From Emcibacter sp. (lineage in GTDB: Bacteria; Pseudomonadota; Alphaproteobacteria; Sphingomonadales; Emcibacteraceae), in NCBI RefSeq assembly GCF_963675455.1, contig NZ_OY776217.1, forward strand, positions 2,528,001-2,592,000: DNA of 64,000 bases. The letters run 5' to 3'. The position numbers and the translations under genes are program-made. Under the pieces are notes generated by a model that worked only from the letters and a program-made list of their open reading frames with translations, was not told the DNA's origin and ran no database searches. Every line of letters begins with the position of its first letter. Within the stretch, counting starts at the first letter, position 1. Below, piece by piece: positions 1-8,246 of the stretch.

Positions 1-171
1 TCCATGTGCGGACCCAAGTTCTGCTCCATGAAGATTTCGCAGGAAGTGCGGGACTTTGCGGCGCAGAAGAACCAGGAAGGCATGATCGAGATGTCGAAGA
101 AATTCCGTGAAAGCGGGGCCGAGATCTATCAAACGGTTGATGCCAACAAGGAGGCCAACAAGGCGCTTTGA
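1..171 (+). CDS. thiC: Phosphomethylpyrimidine synthase ThiC, C-terminal end only
   Basis: Only the last 56 residues lie in the window, ending with TGA at 169-171. The segment reads MCGPKFCSMKI, the end of the C-x2-C-x4-C motif that binds the [4Fe-4S] cluster of ThiC; the first cysteine lies just left of the window. ThiC is a radical-SAM enzyme that converts aminoimidazole ribotide to the pyrimidine of thiamin. The tail after the motif, rich in Lys and Glu, is normal for the family. A rho-independent terminator follows 22 bases after the stop. The identity rests on this signature motif, and the 5' end and any thi-box riboswitch cannot be seen. Confidence 0.93.
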   Translation, partial: SMCGPKFCSMKISQEVRDFAAQKNQEGMIEMSKKFRESGAEIYQTVDANKEANKAL

Positions 172-626
172 TTATTTTTTACGACAGAATTTAAAAGCCC
201 GGTTCTGCCGGGTTTTTTTATTTCAGTTCGATACTCATGATCCGGATCGGCAGCAGAGAGACTGGCGAGAACTTCGTCAGTGGCAATGTTTCTGAAATCC
301 TCGTCTGTGACAATGTCGATGTAGACTTTCTGCGCAAGTATATTTTCGAGTAAAGCCCCTGCCTGATCCACATGAGTGTTAAGGAGGTAAGCACGAAGCA
401 GGTTTTTTTGCACCGCCAGGTTATAGGGGCGTGCCACTGACAATTTGATCATGAATTCTTCAAACTGGAGATATTTCTGGCGGTTATATGACTCCATGGC
501 AGTATCCCAAAGGCCTGAGACATCTTCCGCAAGGGCGATTGGCGGGAACAGGATGGTACTGATCAGGGAGATGAGAATCTTTGCGACGATGCCTTTTTTT
601 ATCAAAAAATTCCGATATTTTTGCAT
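129..626 (-). CDS. Secreted TPR-like protein, probably truncated at its 3' end
   Basis: The 165-residue reading frame begins with a lysine-rich n-region, a hydrophobic core and a cleavage site after PIALA (about residue 33), so the product should be exported. Residues 36-125 look like two helical TPR-type hairpins ending in a D-x-DF motif (TDEDFRNI). This arrangement is known from the N-terminal part of longer periplasmic proteins that carry a beta-propeller (SMP-30/gluconolactonase-like) domain afterwards. Here no such domain follows: the last 30 or so residues are read from the antisense strand of the thiC terminator and the thiC 3' end, and the frame overlaps thiC by 43 bases. I infer a remnant left by a deletion whose right part survives. 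It could instead be a short intact gene. Function unknown. Confidence 0.5.
   Translation of the reverse strand: MQKYRNFLIKKGIVAKILISLISTILFPPIALAEDVSGLWDTAMESYNRQKYLQFEEFMIKLSVARPYNLAVQKNLLRAYLLNTHVDQAGALLENILAQKVYIDIVTDEDFRNIATDEVLASLSAADPDHEYRTEIKKPGRTGLLNSVVKNNQSALLASLLASTV
193..219 (+). terminator. Rho-independent terminator of thiC
   Basis: Stem CCCGG/CCGGG (198-202 and 208-212) with loop TTCTG is followed by seven T at 213-219. A-rich bases before the stem (193-196) could also let it work for transcripts arriving from the right. Confidence 0.85.
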
Positions 627-877
627 TTTGTAAAATTTATCCGTGACGGATTTTCAAGCCATTACAAAATTAATAGCCCATTTTACGACGAACAGACACA
701 AATATGCGATGAACCCTTGTACGCCGGGCTTTGTGACTTATATTTGTTATATTATAGTGGCAATATGTTACAGGTTGTGATATCCGTAAATACAGTGATT
801 AAACCGAATATTATTTTGTAATATATGAATAAATAAAAGTTTGTACACGGTATAGCGCTAGACGGGGTAATTACCAC
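627..877. other. AT-rich intergenic stretch
   Basis: No convincing gene is seen. The short open frames here lack ribosome binding sites and family features. The segment is AT-rich and should hold the promoter of the small RNA that starts near 878, but no pair of -35/-10 boxes with good spacing could be singled out. Confidence 0.4.
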
Positions 878-967
878 ATCAAGTTCCTAGATAGCTATTT
901 CCCCACACAGAAATAGCTATCCTCCGTAGGAGAACTGGCTGCAGCTTAAATGCTGCAGCCTTTTTTT
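878..967 (+). ncRNA. Candidate structured small RNA, copy 1 (paralogue at 6785-6876)
   Basis: Order of elements: conserved leader ATCAA (878-882); hairpin 1 with a perfect 11-bp stem (891-901 with 910-920) and a loop containing CCACACA; the single-stranded stretch CCTCCGTAG (921-929), which matches an anti-Shine-Dalgarno; then a 9-bp terminator hairpin GGCTGCAGC/GCTGCAGCC (937-945 with 952-960) and seven T (961-967). A second copy about 5.9 kb downstream keeps the leader, the loop and the CCTCC stretch, shares an 18-base identical run (912-929), and changes stem bases in a compensating way. No reading frame fits it. The layout resembles trans-acting sRNAs that pair with ribosome binding sites through CCUCC; several such families are known in Alphaproteobacteria. 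Targets are unknown. Confidence 0.72.
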
Positions 968-1395
968 ACTCTGCCCGTCTGAGTCGAAAAATATCCGGCC
1001 GGGGAAAATTTCGTGTTGTCGGCCCGCCAGGTGCAGCAGGGACAAATTCAAAATTTTCTGCTTTCGAAATCTATCGTCCGGATATAAAGTTTTGCGAATT
1101 TTCCGATTTTAGTTATGGGGGTATAAGATACTAGGACCCTTTGTGAATCAAAACCCGCCAGTAGACTTTTATTTTTTTTGTTCCTAGGATTCCTGATGGA
1201 ATTTTGATCTTCCGGGCCACTCAGAAAAGCATTTTATCTTAATATTATTGGCCTTTGTCTCATAGGGGGTGTGGATTGTCCTGATGGGATTATAGTTGAA
1301 GTTCCACAATATAACAGAAAAGTAGCTCTTGCGGAGGAAGCTGGTGACAGAAACGGACAACAATCCGACACAGGTCATCCACCAGGATATGGTAA
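968..1395. other. Intergenic region before the ECF sigma gene
   Basis: Nothing gene-like is seen in these 428 bases. The DNA is AT-rich. The sequence TCCTGATGG occurs twice (near 1190 and 1278), but the repeat is short. The promoter of the sigma/anti-sigma operon should lie here and may be recognised by its own sigma factor, which cannot be shown from one copy. Confidence 0.4.
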
Positions 1396-1995
1396 GTGGT
1401 TATGGAAAATAACCGAAACTCTATTCTGGAGGATCTGTACAAGGAACATAACCAAAGTCTGAAAGGTTATGTCTACAGATTTCTGCGCTCGGAAAACGAG
1501 GCTGAGGAACTCGCACAGGAAGCGTTCCTCAGGTTCCATAATGCAAAAAACCCCGAGGATATAAAGTCACCGAAGGCCTTCCTGTACCGGATTGCCCATA
1601 ATCTGGCGATGAAGGCATTGCGGCGGCGTAAAATTATAAAGTTCGAGAATACCCTCGATAACGAACTTATGGAGGTGAAATGTGCGGAGCCCCTGGCAGA
1701 CCAGGCCCTGAATTCCAAACAGGAATACCGGCTGTTCTGCAAGGCGGTAGCTCAACTGCCGCCCAAGTGCCGCCAGGCATTTACACTTCGCGTAATCAAT
1801 AAACATTCCTATAAGGAAATTGCAGCAAAGCTGGAAATTTCAGTCAGTACTGCTGAAAAGCATGTTCTGAAAGGGATGAGGGATTGTCAGCATTATATCA
1901 AGCTGCACCAGAGGCCAGGTGCCGTCCGGACGGAAAAAAGAGACGGCGAGAATATGAACGGGGATAATGCAGCTAAAATAAGAATGATACGGTGA
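1396..1995 (+). CDS. FecI-type ECF RNA polymerase sigma factor
   Basis: This 199-residue protein has the two-domain build of ECF sigma factors. Region 2 is at about residues 14-80 (with the ENEAEELAQEAFLRF helix and AFLYRIAHNLAM) and region 4 at about 110-165, where SYKEIAAKLEISVSTAEKHV is the helix-turn-helix that reads the -35 element. It would direct RNA polymerase to the downstream receptor gene when released by the FecR-like partner. GTG at 1396 has an AGGA eight bases upstream; ATG at 1402 is an alternative start. The roughly 35-residue charged tail beyond region 4 is longer than usual. The gene ends inside the start codon of the next one (GTGA overlap), so the two are probably translationally coupled. 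Family assignment is firm; target promoters are inferred. Confidence 0.92.
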   Translation: MVMENNRNSILEDLYKEHNQSLKGYVYRFLRSENEAEELAQEAFLRFHNAKNPEDIKSPKAFLYRIAHNLAMKALRRRKIIKFENTLDNELMEVKCAEPLADQALNSKQEYRLFCKAVAQLPPKCRQAFTLRVINKHSYKEIAAKLEISVSTAEKHVLKGMRDCQHYIKLHQRPGAVRTEKRDGENMNGDNAAKIRMIR

Positions 1996-3131
1996 GTATT
2001 GTGGAAGATATGGATATGGATTTGGACCTGGAAGATCAGGCGCGGCGGTGGTATCAGCGCCTGCAGGAGGACGCCGGCAACGATGACCTCCGTGACGCTT
2101 TCCTGGCCTGGTATGAAAAAGACGAGCGTCACCGGGAAATATATGAAGAGGTGGCGTCTTTCTGGCTGGATATCGACGAAATTATTGATAGCGATATGCA
2201 GCATGCGGATATAGAAAATGATCTTGTTGAGTTCGATAGATCCTGGGATTCTGCCGGGACGGCAGAGGTTCATGTAACCGATATTACGGCGATACGGGAG
2301 GCCGGCGACAAAGTGGCCAATATCGATTTTCACAGGTCCGGCCGGACGCAAAATAAAAACTTTCTGTCTGGGAATTTTGCCCGGCTTGCCGCTGCGATTG
2401 CTGTCCTTGTCAGTCTGTCGGTGATTTTCTATGGTTACAGCAGGTATCTTCCGGAGGGCACCTACCGCACAGATGTGGGCGAACAGGCGCGGTTTGAGCT
2501 TGCTGACGGTTCCAGTATTTTTATGAATACAGACAGTCTGGTGCGAGAGGAATATTCTGAAAACCTGAGGAAGGTCGTACTGCTCAGGGGTGAGGCCATC
2601 TTTGACGTGGAAAAAGACCCGTCCCGTCCCTTTGTCGTGGAAACAAACCATGGGGCAGCCCGGGCGGTAGGGACATCATTCAGCGTCTATGAGCGTCGTG
2701 ACAAGGTCGAGGTTGTAGTCATTGAGGGAACGGTTGCGATGCATCACAATGAAGACCTGAGGGAACTGATGCATACGACTGATAAGCAGGATCAGGAGAA
2801 GGTTCTTGTCACTGCCGGCCAGAAGGTTTTTGCCTATGATGGGCGGGTTGGTGCCGTAAGCCAGGCAACTGAACTGGATCTGGACCGATTGTATTTTTCA
2901 CAACAGGGCAAGATCATCTTCAGGGGGCAGCCGCTGTCGGAAATCGTTCGGGAAATGGCACGCTATACGAACAAAAAAATAATCATAACGGATGCGACCA
3001 TAAAACAGATGAAGATGGGAGGTGCCTTCGATATTGACGATTTTGATGCCTTTATAAATGCGGTTGAAGATGCTTTTCCCGTCAAGGTAATAAGGGTTAC
3101 GCCATTTGTAACCTTTATTACGGAAGCCTGA
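1992..3131 (+). CDS. FecR-family transmembrane anti-sigma sensor
   Basis: The 379-residue product has an N-terminal cytoplasmic DUF4880-type region (about 15-55, WYQRLQ...AFLAWYEKDERHREIYEEV) that binds the sigma factor. One membrane span follows at about 131-150. The periplasmic FecR domain is at about 160-255 (FELADGSSIFMNTDS..., VVETNHGAARAVGTSF) and the C-terminal region at 300-379 resembles an STN/DUF4974 fold. In this family the periplasmic part senses the loaded TonB receptor through the receptor's own STN domain and passes the signal to the sigma factor. The GTG start overlaps the sigma stop by four bases. An acidic linker (60-110) is rather long. Topology and partners are inferred from the family and the gene order. 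Confidence 0.9.
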   Translation: MSIVEDMDMDLDLEDQARRWYQRLQEDAGNDDLRDAFLAWYEKDERHREIYEEVASFWLDIDEIIDSDMQHADIENDLVEFDRSWDSAGTAEVHVTDITAIREAGDKVANIDFHRSGRTQNKNFLSGNFARLAAAIAVLVSLSVIFYGYSRYLPEGTYRTDVGEQARFELADGSSIFMNTDSLVREEYSENLRKVVLLRGEAIFDVEKDPSRPFVVETNHGAARAVGTSFSVYERRDKVEVVVIEGTVAMHHNEDLRELMHTTDKQDQEKVLVTAGQKVFAYDGRVGAVSQATELDLDRLYFSQQGKIIFRGQPLSEIVREMARYTNKKIIITDATIKQMKMGGAFDIDDFDAFINAVEDAFPVKVIRVTPFVTFITEA

Positions 3132-3170
3132 CGCGGTAACTGGAAGCCGGTTAAGTGTCCAGTTGAGTCT

Positions 3171-6100
3171 GTGATATTCAGGGAAAGGTGCTTGTTGTTG
3201 GGCAACGAATTTTATGCATGTGCCGGACGGCTTTTGAGAACATTGACGATATTGTCAGTGGGCTTGCTCTTTCATGCGCCTTCTGCATTTCCCGCTGAAC
3301 CCTCCGGGCAGCAAATCGATTTTTCCATCGACCGCCAAAGCTTGGCCGAGGCCCTGCTGACTTTCGCCCGTGTCACCGGTGAACAAATCATTTTTCCCTA
3401 TGATATTGCAAACAAATATACGGCAACGCCGCTTCGGGGAAAACTCAATGCAACTGAGGCTCTGACGTTACTGTTGCAGGAGACACCCCTGCGGACATAT
3501 CGAAATCCTGACGGGACCATTATCATCCGCTTTGATGTGGCAAGGGACCGGGAATTGCGGTTAAAGGATCTGCAGCTTGAGAAGGAAAAACATCAGGAAG
3601 CGAGAAATATTGCGCTCGATGATATGATTAGCTCCCTGGGTGAGCAAGAAGAAGCTATCGAGAAAAAATTGCTGGAGGAACTGGTCATAACAGGGTCACA
3701 GCTGGCGCGTCAGGAAGTGACAACAGCAAATCCGCTTTCGATTGTGGATTCAGAGATGATTTCCACAACAGGTACGGTTAATGTGGAAAATGCTATAAAT
3801 AGATTTTCGCAGGTTGTGCCGGGCCTGACCGCCCATTCCAATAATCCCGGCAATGGCACGGTTACGGTTGACTTGCGTGGCCTGGGGCCGACCAGAACGC
3901 TTGTCCTGGTTAACGGTCGCCGATTTGCGCCCAGCGACCAGGAGGGGGTGGTCGATCTGAATGCCATTCCCACTATTCTGCTTGATCAGGTAGAGATTGT
4001 AACGGGCGGAACTTCTGCGGTATATGGGTCCGGGGCAATATCCGGTGTTGTCAATTTTATCCTGAAAGATGATTTTGAAGGACTTCTTGTCGACAGTCAG
4101 TACAAGGTTTCCGGTCAGGGCGATGCGGATAAATGGAACTGGGACATAGTCTATGGCCAGAGCCTCAAAGCTGGCGAGGGAAATATTTATTTTCACCTTG
4201 GTTACCTTAACCGGAGTTCCCTGCTGCAGGAGGATCGTGACTTTTCAAAATATGCACTTTCTGACTATTTTATTGTGGACGGAAGCGAGGACGACAGATT
4301 TGGTTACGGGACACCGCTTGCTTCCACACTTGGCGGTGTGCCCGGGTTGATCAGGCAGGGAAGTTCGGCAATCCCGGGGGCATTGGTTTTTGGTGCCCCG
4401 GCAAACGGTTTCTACCCCGGATTACAGACTTTTACGCCCGATGGCGAAAGTATTCCCTACGACGGTATTACAGATTCTTATAATTTTGCGCCGGATAATT
4501 ATCTCCAGGTTCCGCAGGACCGATGGATGATGACATCAGGCGCCAACTACAAACTTGCTGACGGAGTGGATTTCTTTCTACAGACATTGTTTGTCCACAA
4601 CACAGTGGGTACGGAGATCGCTCCAACACCGGGATTTATGTCAGATGTCGTGATTCCAGTGAACAATCCCTTTCTGAATGAAGAGGGAAGGTTGGGATTG
4701 CAGGGCCTCGACTGGTACGGAACCGGACACATCATGCAGGCTCGTAGCAGCGGGGGGGAATTACTATTTGATGCCCAGGGCAGCGCGATACAGGCGCGTC
4801 AGGCGCTAGACCTCATATACAATGACCAGGGAATACTGATATCTGCAAATCCTTTATGGAACTCTGATGGCACGCCGGTAGCGGCAGTCGGCATTCCGGA
4901 AGCCGGGAGCTCTGGACATCTTCTGTTTGAAGGTGATGGCCTTGCCAGTATCCCCTTACTTGCCCGGCGGTTTACGGAAACCGGCCCACGTCGTATCGAA
5001 AACAAGCGAAACACATTCAATATTGTGTTGGGAACGGATATTGAGCTGTCCGACCAACTTGTCCTGTCGGCCAGTTACAATCACAGCAACTATACACATG
5101 ATGAGTTGCGTCTGAATGACATTTCCGGCGTGCGCCTCAGAAACGCATTGAACATCATAGAGCTGGATGGGGAATATGTTTGTGCCAGTGAAAAGGCGAG
5201 AGACGAAGGCTGCGTGCCGGCAAATGTGTTTGGGGAAGGAAATATATCTCAGGAAGCTGGCGACTATATCAGCGTAGATACAACAAATCGCACCGAATAT
5301 ACGCGCAAGATCGCCTCGGTCCAGTTGAACGGGGAACTGGACAGTCTGCTGCCTGATGCAATCAGCTTTCTACTGGGGGTGGACTGGCGCGAGGAGAGCA
5401 GCAGTCTGAGCGTTGATGAGGCTCTGGCCAGCAACGAACCCCTTGGATTTAATCTGGTAGAGGCATTGAGCGGCAAATACAGCGTCACCGGAATCTTTGG
5501 GGAAATAAATATCCCTGTTTTGAGGCGTGAAACCCATGGTCACGACCTGGAAGTATCCGGGGCGTTCCGATTATCGGATTTTTCGACATCGGGCAGGGCG
5601 GATTCCTATGCAGCGGGGATTTTCTGGTCTCCGATGGAGAGCCTCGCGATCCGTGGACAATATCAGCGTGCTGTCAGAACACCCAACATAACTGAACTTT
5701 TTGCTGGCCGGTTTGAGGTTTTTGAAGATGCGGCCGACCCCTGTGCCGCCGGTCATGCCGAATCCTATCCTGACATTGCCGGCCTGTGTGAAGCAACCGG
5801 TGTCCCGCTGGGACAAACCGGGAAATTTGAGCAGATCAGTGTACAAATTCGCAGCATTTACGGGGGGAATGAGAATCTCAAAGAAGAATATTCTGATACC
5901 ATTTCCGTTGGTTTTGTGTTTGAGCCCGCTTTTTTGGAGAACACACAGTTAACCGTGGATTATTACGACATAAAAATACATGACATGATTGATGTCTTGG
6001 CCGGGGGAACAGAGAATATTCTGAACCTTTGTTACCGGAATGGCGATATTAACAGTAGCTATTGTCAGTCTATTCACAGGCTTGAAGGCGGTCATCTGGA

Positions 6101-6662
6101 TTACATCAATGCACTTATGTTCAATGAGGGGGAAGCATGGACATCAGGCGTAGATATACAACTGTTTCATTTTAAGGAACTAAACGGCGGACTATTCAGT
6201 GGCGCTGATATGCTGGATATATATTTTCAGGGGTCTTATGTTTTTACATACAAGCTATATCCTGCAGACGGTATTGAAGGGTATGATTGTGCCGGTTATT
6301 TTGGGGCCCACTGTGGGGACCCTCATCCGCGGTTTCGTTTCACCCAGATGACCACCTGGACCAGCGGACCTCTGAGCCTAGCATTGAGATGGCGGTTCTT
6401 GAGCAAGGTTAAGGAAGGTGCGGTGCTGAGCGGTGCCAATCCGGAGGATCTGGCGGTGCCGTCGATCCCGGCGGAAAGTTATTTCGATCTCTATCTGAAA
6501 TATTATATGACTGACGAGATTACGCTGCGGGCCGGTGTGGATAATGTCTTCAATAATGTACCCAGACATGTGGGGACAAGCCAGCAACAGGCCAATACTT
6601 TCCCCAATTTTTATGATGTTCTCGGGCCCTATTTCTATTTCGGGGTGGAAGCCCGCTTCTAG
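3171..6662 (+). CDS. TonB-dependent outer-membrane receptor with N-terminal STN signalling domain
   Basis: The protein has 1163 residues from GTG 3171. TTG at 3192 may be the true start, as GGGAAAGG lies just before it. A signal peptide ends near SAFPA (residue 42). An STN domain (48-120) follows, then a charged linker (125-167), a TonB-box-like LEELVITGS (168-176), the plug (VNGRRF, DLNAIP and VEIVTGGTSAVYGSGAISG motifs), and a long beta-barrel ending in YFYFGVEARF with the usual terminal Phe. The plug resembles the large receptors common in sphingomonads, which take up sugars, peptides or other large molecules; the substrate cannot be told. With sigma and FecR just upstream this is a complete three-part surface signalling system: ligand, STN, FecR, sigma. 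No transporter gene follows; the next element is the second small RNA. Confidence 0.9.
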   Translation: MIFRERCLLLGNEFYACAGRLLRTLTILSVGLLFHAPSAFPAEPSGQQIDFSIDRQSLAEALLTFARVTGEQIIFPYDIANKYTATPLRGKLNATEALTLLLQETPLRTYRNPDGTIIIRFDVARDRELRLKDLQLEKEKHQEARNIALDDMISSLGEQEEAIEKKLLEELVITGSQLARQEVTTANPLSIVDSEMISTTGTVNVENAINRFSQVVPGLTAHSNNPGNGTVTVDLRGLGPTRTLVLVNGRRFAPSDQEGVVDLNAIPTILLDQVEIVTGGTSAVYGSGAISGVVNFILKDDFEGLLVDSQYKVSGQGDADKWNWDIVYGQSLKAGEGNIYFHLGYLNRSSLLQEDRDFSKYALSDYFIVDGSEDDRFGYGTPLASTLGGVPGLIRQGSSAIPGALVFGAPANGFYPGLQTFTPDGESIPYDGITDSYNFAPDNYLQVPQDRWMMTSGANYKLADGVDFFLQTLFVHNTVGTEIAPTPGFMSDVVIPVNNPFLNEEGRLGLQGLDWYGTGHIMQARSSGGELLFDAQGSAIQARQALDLIYNDQGILISANPLWNSDGTPVAAVGIPEAGSSGHLLFEGDGLASIPLLARRFTETGPRRIENKRNTFNIVLGTDIELSDQLVLSASYNHSNYTHDELRLNDISGVRLRNALNIIELDGEYVCASEKARDEGCVPANVFGEGNISQEAGDYISVDTTNRTEYTRKIASVQLNGELDSLLPDAISFLLGVDWREESSSLSVDEALASNEPLGFNLVEALSGKYSVTGIFGEINIPVLRRETHGHDLEVSGAFRLSDFSTSGRADSYAAGIFWSPMESLAIRGQYQRAVRTPNITELFAGRFEVFEDAADPCAAGHAESYPDIAGLCEATGVPLGQTGKFEQISVQIRSIYGGNENLKEEYSDTISVGFVFEPAFLENTQLTVDYYDIKIHDMIDVLAGGTENILNLCYRNGDINSSYCQSIHRLEGGHLDYINALMFNEGEAWTSGVDIQLFHFKELNGGLFSGADMLDIYFQGSYVFTYKLYPADGIEGYDCAGYFGAHCGDPHPRFRFTQMTTWTSGPLSLALRWRFLSKVKEGAVLSGANPEDLAVPSIPAESYFDLYLKYYMTDEITLRAGVDNVFNNVPRHVGTSQQQANTFPNFYDVLGPYFYFGVEARF

Positions 6663-6784
6663 GATTTGGCCGCAAATTTGCGGTCCTGATAATAATTTTC
6701 AAAATATACTGGCGGATTATTTCCACTGGCGGGTCATATCTTTTGTATGATCCAAAAGTACGCTGTCTGTAGTGCATGGATCTA

Positions 6785-6876
6785 ATCAAACCCTATGATA
6801 GTTATTAGACCACACATTAATAGCTATCCTCCGTAGAAGGGCTGGCTGCCGTCTCCTCAGACGGCAGCCTTTTTTT
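6785..6876 (+). ncRNA. Candidate structured small RNA, copy 2 (paralogue of 878-967)
   Basis: The element order is the same as in copy 1: leader ATCAA (6785-6789); hairpin 1 with a 10-bp stem including one G-U pair (6798-6807 with 6818-6827) and CCACACA in the loop; CCTCCGTAG (6828-6836); an 11-bp terminator stem GGCTGCCGTCT/AGACGGCAGCC (6844-6854 with 6859-6869) and seven T (6870-6876). Stem position 10 is A-T here and T-A in copy 1, and the lower terminator stem differs by paired changes, so base pairing rather than primary sequence is kept. The terminator may also end the receptor transcript 120 bases upstream. A TTTTGTA stretch at about 6741 sits at a distance similar to the one before copy 1, but a promoter cannot be assigned. 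Targets are unknown. Confidence 0.72.
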
Positions 6877-6901
6877 CTCGCTGTATTCCTCGGCTTTTCA
6901 G

Positions 6902-6930
6902 TTGACCTGCAACGGGTGTCAGAGTATTGA
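6902..6930 (+). promoter_or_regulatory. Possible sigma-70 promoter for argG
   Basis: TTGACC (6902-6907) and TATTGA (6925-6930) are separated by 17 bases, 35 bases before the argG start. The -35 match is good and the -10 match is weak, so this is a suggestion only. No ARG-box could be recognised. Confidence 0.35.
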
Positions 6931-6964
6931 CAAGGCAGAAATCTGAGTAAAAGGATGCCTCCTG

Positions 6965-8197
6965 ATGACTGATAAAATCAACAAAGTGGTTCTTGCCTAT
7001 TCCGGCGGCCTGGATACCTCCATTATCCTGAAATGGCTGCAGGATACCTACAATTGCGAAGTGGTGACCTTCACGGCCGACCTTGGCCAGGGAGAAGAGC
7101 TCGAACCTGCCCGCAAGAAAGCGGAAATGTTCGGCTGCAAGGAAATCTATATCGAGGACCTGCGTGAAGAATTTGTCCGTGACTATGTATTCCCCATGTT
7201 CCGGGCCAATGCGCTTTATGAAGGGGTATACCTGCTGGGCACCTCCATCGCCCGGCCGCTGATTGCCAAGCGCCAGATTGAAATTGCCAAAGCCGTGGGG
7301 GCCGAGGCGGTCTGTCACGGCGCCACCGGTAAAGGCAATGACCAGGTCCGGTTTGAGCTTGGTTATTATGCCCTGAACCCGGACATCAAGGTCATCGCCC
7401 CCTGGCGGGAATGGGATCTCAACAGCCGGACCAAGCTGATCGATTATGCGGAAAAGCACCAGATTCCCATCTCCAAGGACAAGCGCGGTGAAGCGCCGTT
7501 CTCTGTTGATGCCAACCTGCTGCATACCTCAAGCGAGGGCAAGGCCCTGGAGGATCCGTGGGAAGAGGCGCCCGAGTATGTCTATAACCGCATTGTGTCC
7601 CCGGAAGAAGCACCTGACACGCCGACCTATATCGAGATCGAGTTTAAAAACGGTGATGCGGTGGCCGTTGACGGCGAGAAAATGTCTCCGGCGACCCTGC
7701 TGACCAGACTGAACGAACTGGGCGGTGCCAACGGCATCGGTCGCCTCGACCTGCTGGAAAACCGTTTTGTCGGTATGAAAAGCCGCGGTATTTATGAAAC
7801 ACCTGGTGGCACCATCCTGCTGACGGCACACCGGGGCATGGAAAGCATCACCCTGGACCGGGGCGCCATGCATTTGAAAGATGAACTGATGCCGCGCTAT
7901 GCGGAACTGATTTATAACGGTTTCTGGTTCTCGCCGGAGCGCGAGATGCTTCAGGCCCTGATCGACAAGTCGCAGCAGCATGTGGAAGGCACAGTGCGTC
8001 TGAAGCTCTACAAGGGCAGTGTGACGCTGGTCGGCCGCAAGTCGCCCAAGTCGCTTTACAGCATGGAGCATGTGACTTTCGAGGAAGACCAGGTTTACAA
8101 TCAACGCGATGCGGAAGGCTTTATCAAGCTCAACGCCCTGCGCCTGCGTTTGCAGAAACAGCGCGGCGATGTGGATGTGCCGCCATCCTATGAATAA
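6965..8197 (+). CDS. argG: Argininosuccinate synthase
   Basis: ArgG joins citrulline and aspartate using ATP to form argininosuccinate in arginine biosynthesis, in the cytoplasm as a tetramer. The 410-residue length is normal for the short bacterial type. The N-terminal ATP-pyrophosphatase P-loop AYSGGLDTS is at residues 10-18. The citrulline/aspartate-binding motifs GTSIARPLIAKRQ and HGATGKGNDQVRFE follow, and the C-terminal part has the typical GRKSP segment. AAGGA upstream supports the ATG at 6965. The gene stands alone between the small RNA and a strong terminator, with no argH nearby in the window. Confidence 0.97.
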   Translation: MTDKINKVVLAYSGGLDTSIILKWLQDTYNCEVVTFTADLGQGEELEPARKKAEMFGCKEIYIEDLREEFVRDYVFPMFRANALYEGVYLLGTSIARPLIAKRQIEIAKAVGAEAVCHGATGKGNDQVRFELGYYALNPDIKVIAPWREWDLNSRTKLIDYAEKHQIPISKDKRGEAPFSVDANLLHTSSEGKALEDPWEEAPEYVYNRIVSPEEAPDTPTYIEIEFKNGDAVAVDGEKMSPATLLTRLNELGGANGIGRLDLLENRFVGMKSRGIYETPGGTILLTAHRGMESITLDRGAMHLKDELMPRYAELIYNGFWFSPEREMLQALIDKSQQHVEGTVRLKLYKGSVTLVGRKSPKSLYSMEHVTFEEDQVYNQRDAEGFIKLNALRLRLQKQRGDVDVPPSYE

Positions 8198-8216
8198 GAC
8201 TATCTGAGTTCAAACG

Positions 8217-8246
8217 AAAAGGCCGGGTTTTCCCCGGCCTTTTTTA
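8217..8246 (+). terminator. Rho-independent terminator after argG
   Basis: Stem GGCCGGG (8221-8227) pairs with CCCGGCC (8233-8239), flanked by AAAA before and seven T after (8240-8246). It also runs into the stop codon of the opposite-strand gene and may serve both directions. Confidence 0.9.

Noticed and set aside
621..821. 66-codon frame on the plus strand
   Set aside because: No ribosome site, AT-rich random composition and no known motif.
6667..6687. Palindrome GGCCGCAAATTTGCGGTC-like after the TonB receptor as terminator
   Set aside because: No T-run follows; the small-RNA terminator at 6844-6876 is a better candidate for the end of the transcript.
1000..6900. FecI/FecR cassette as an insertion sequence or integrative element
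   Set aside because: No transposase, integrase, target duplication or terminal inverted repeats; only the two RNA genes flank it.
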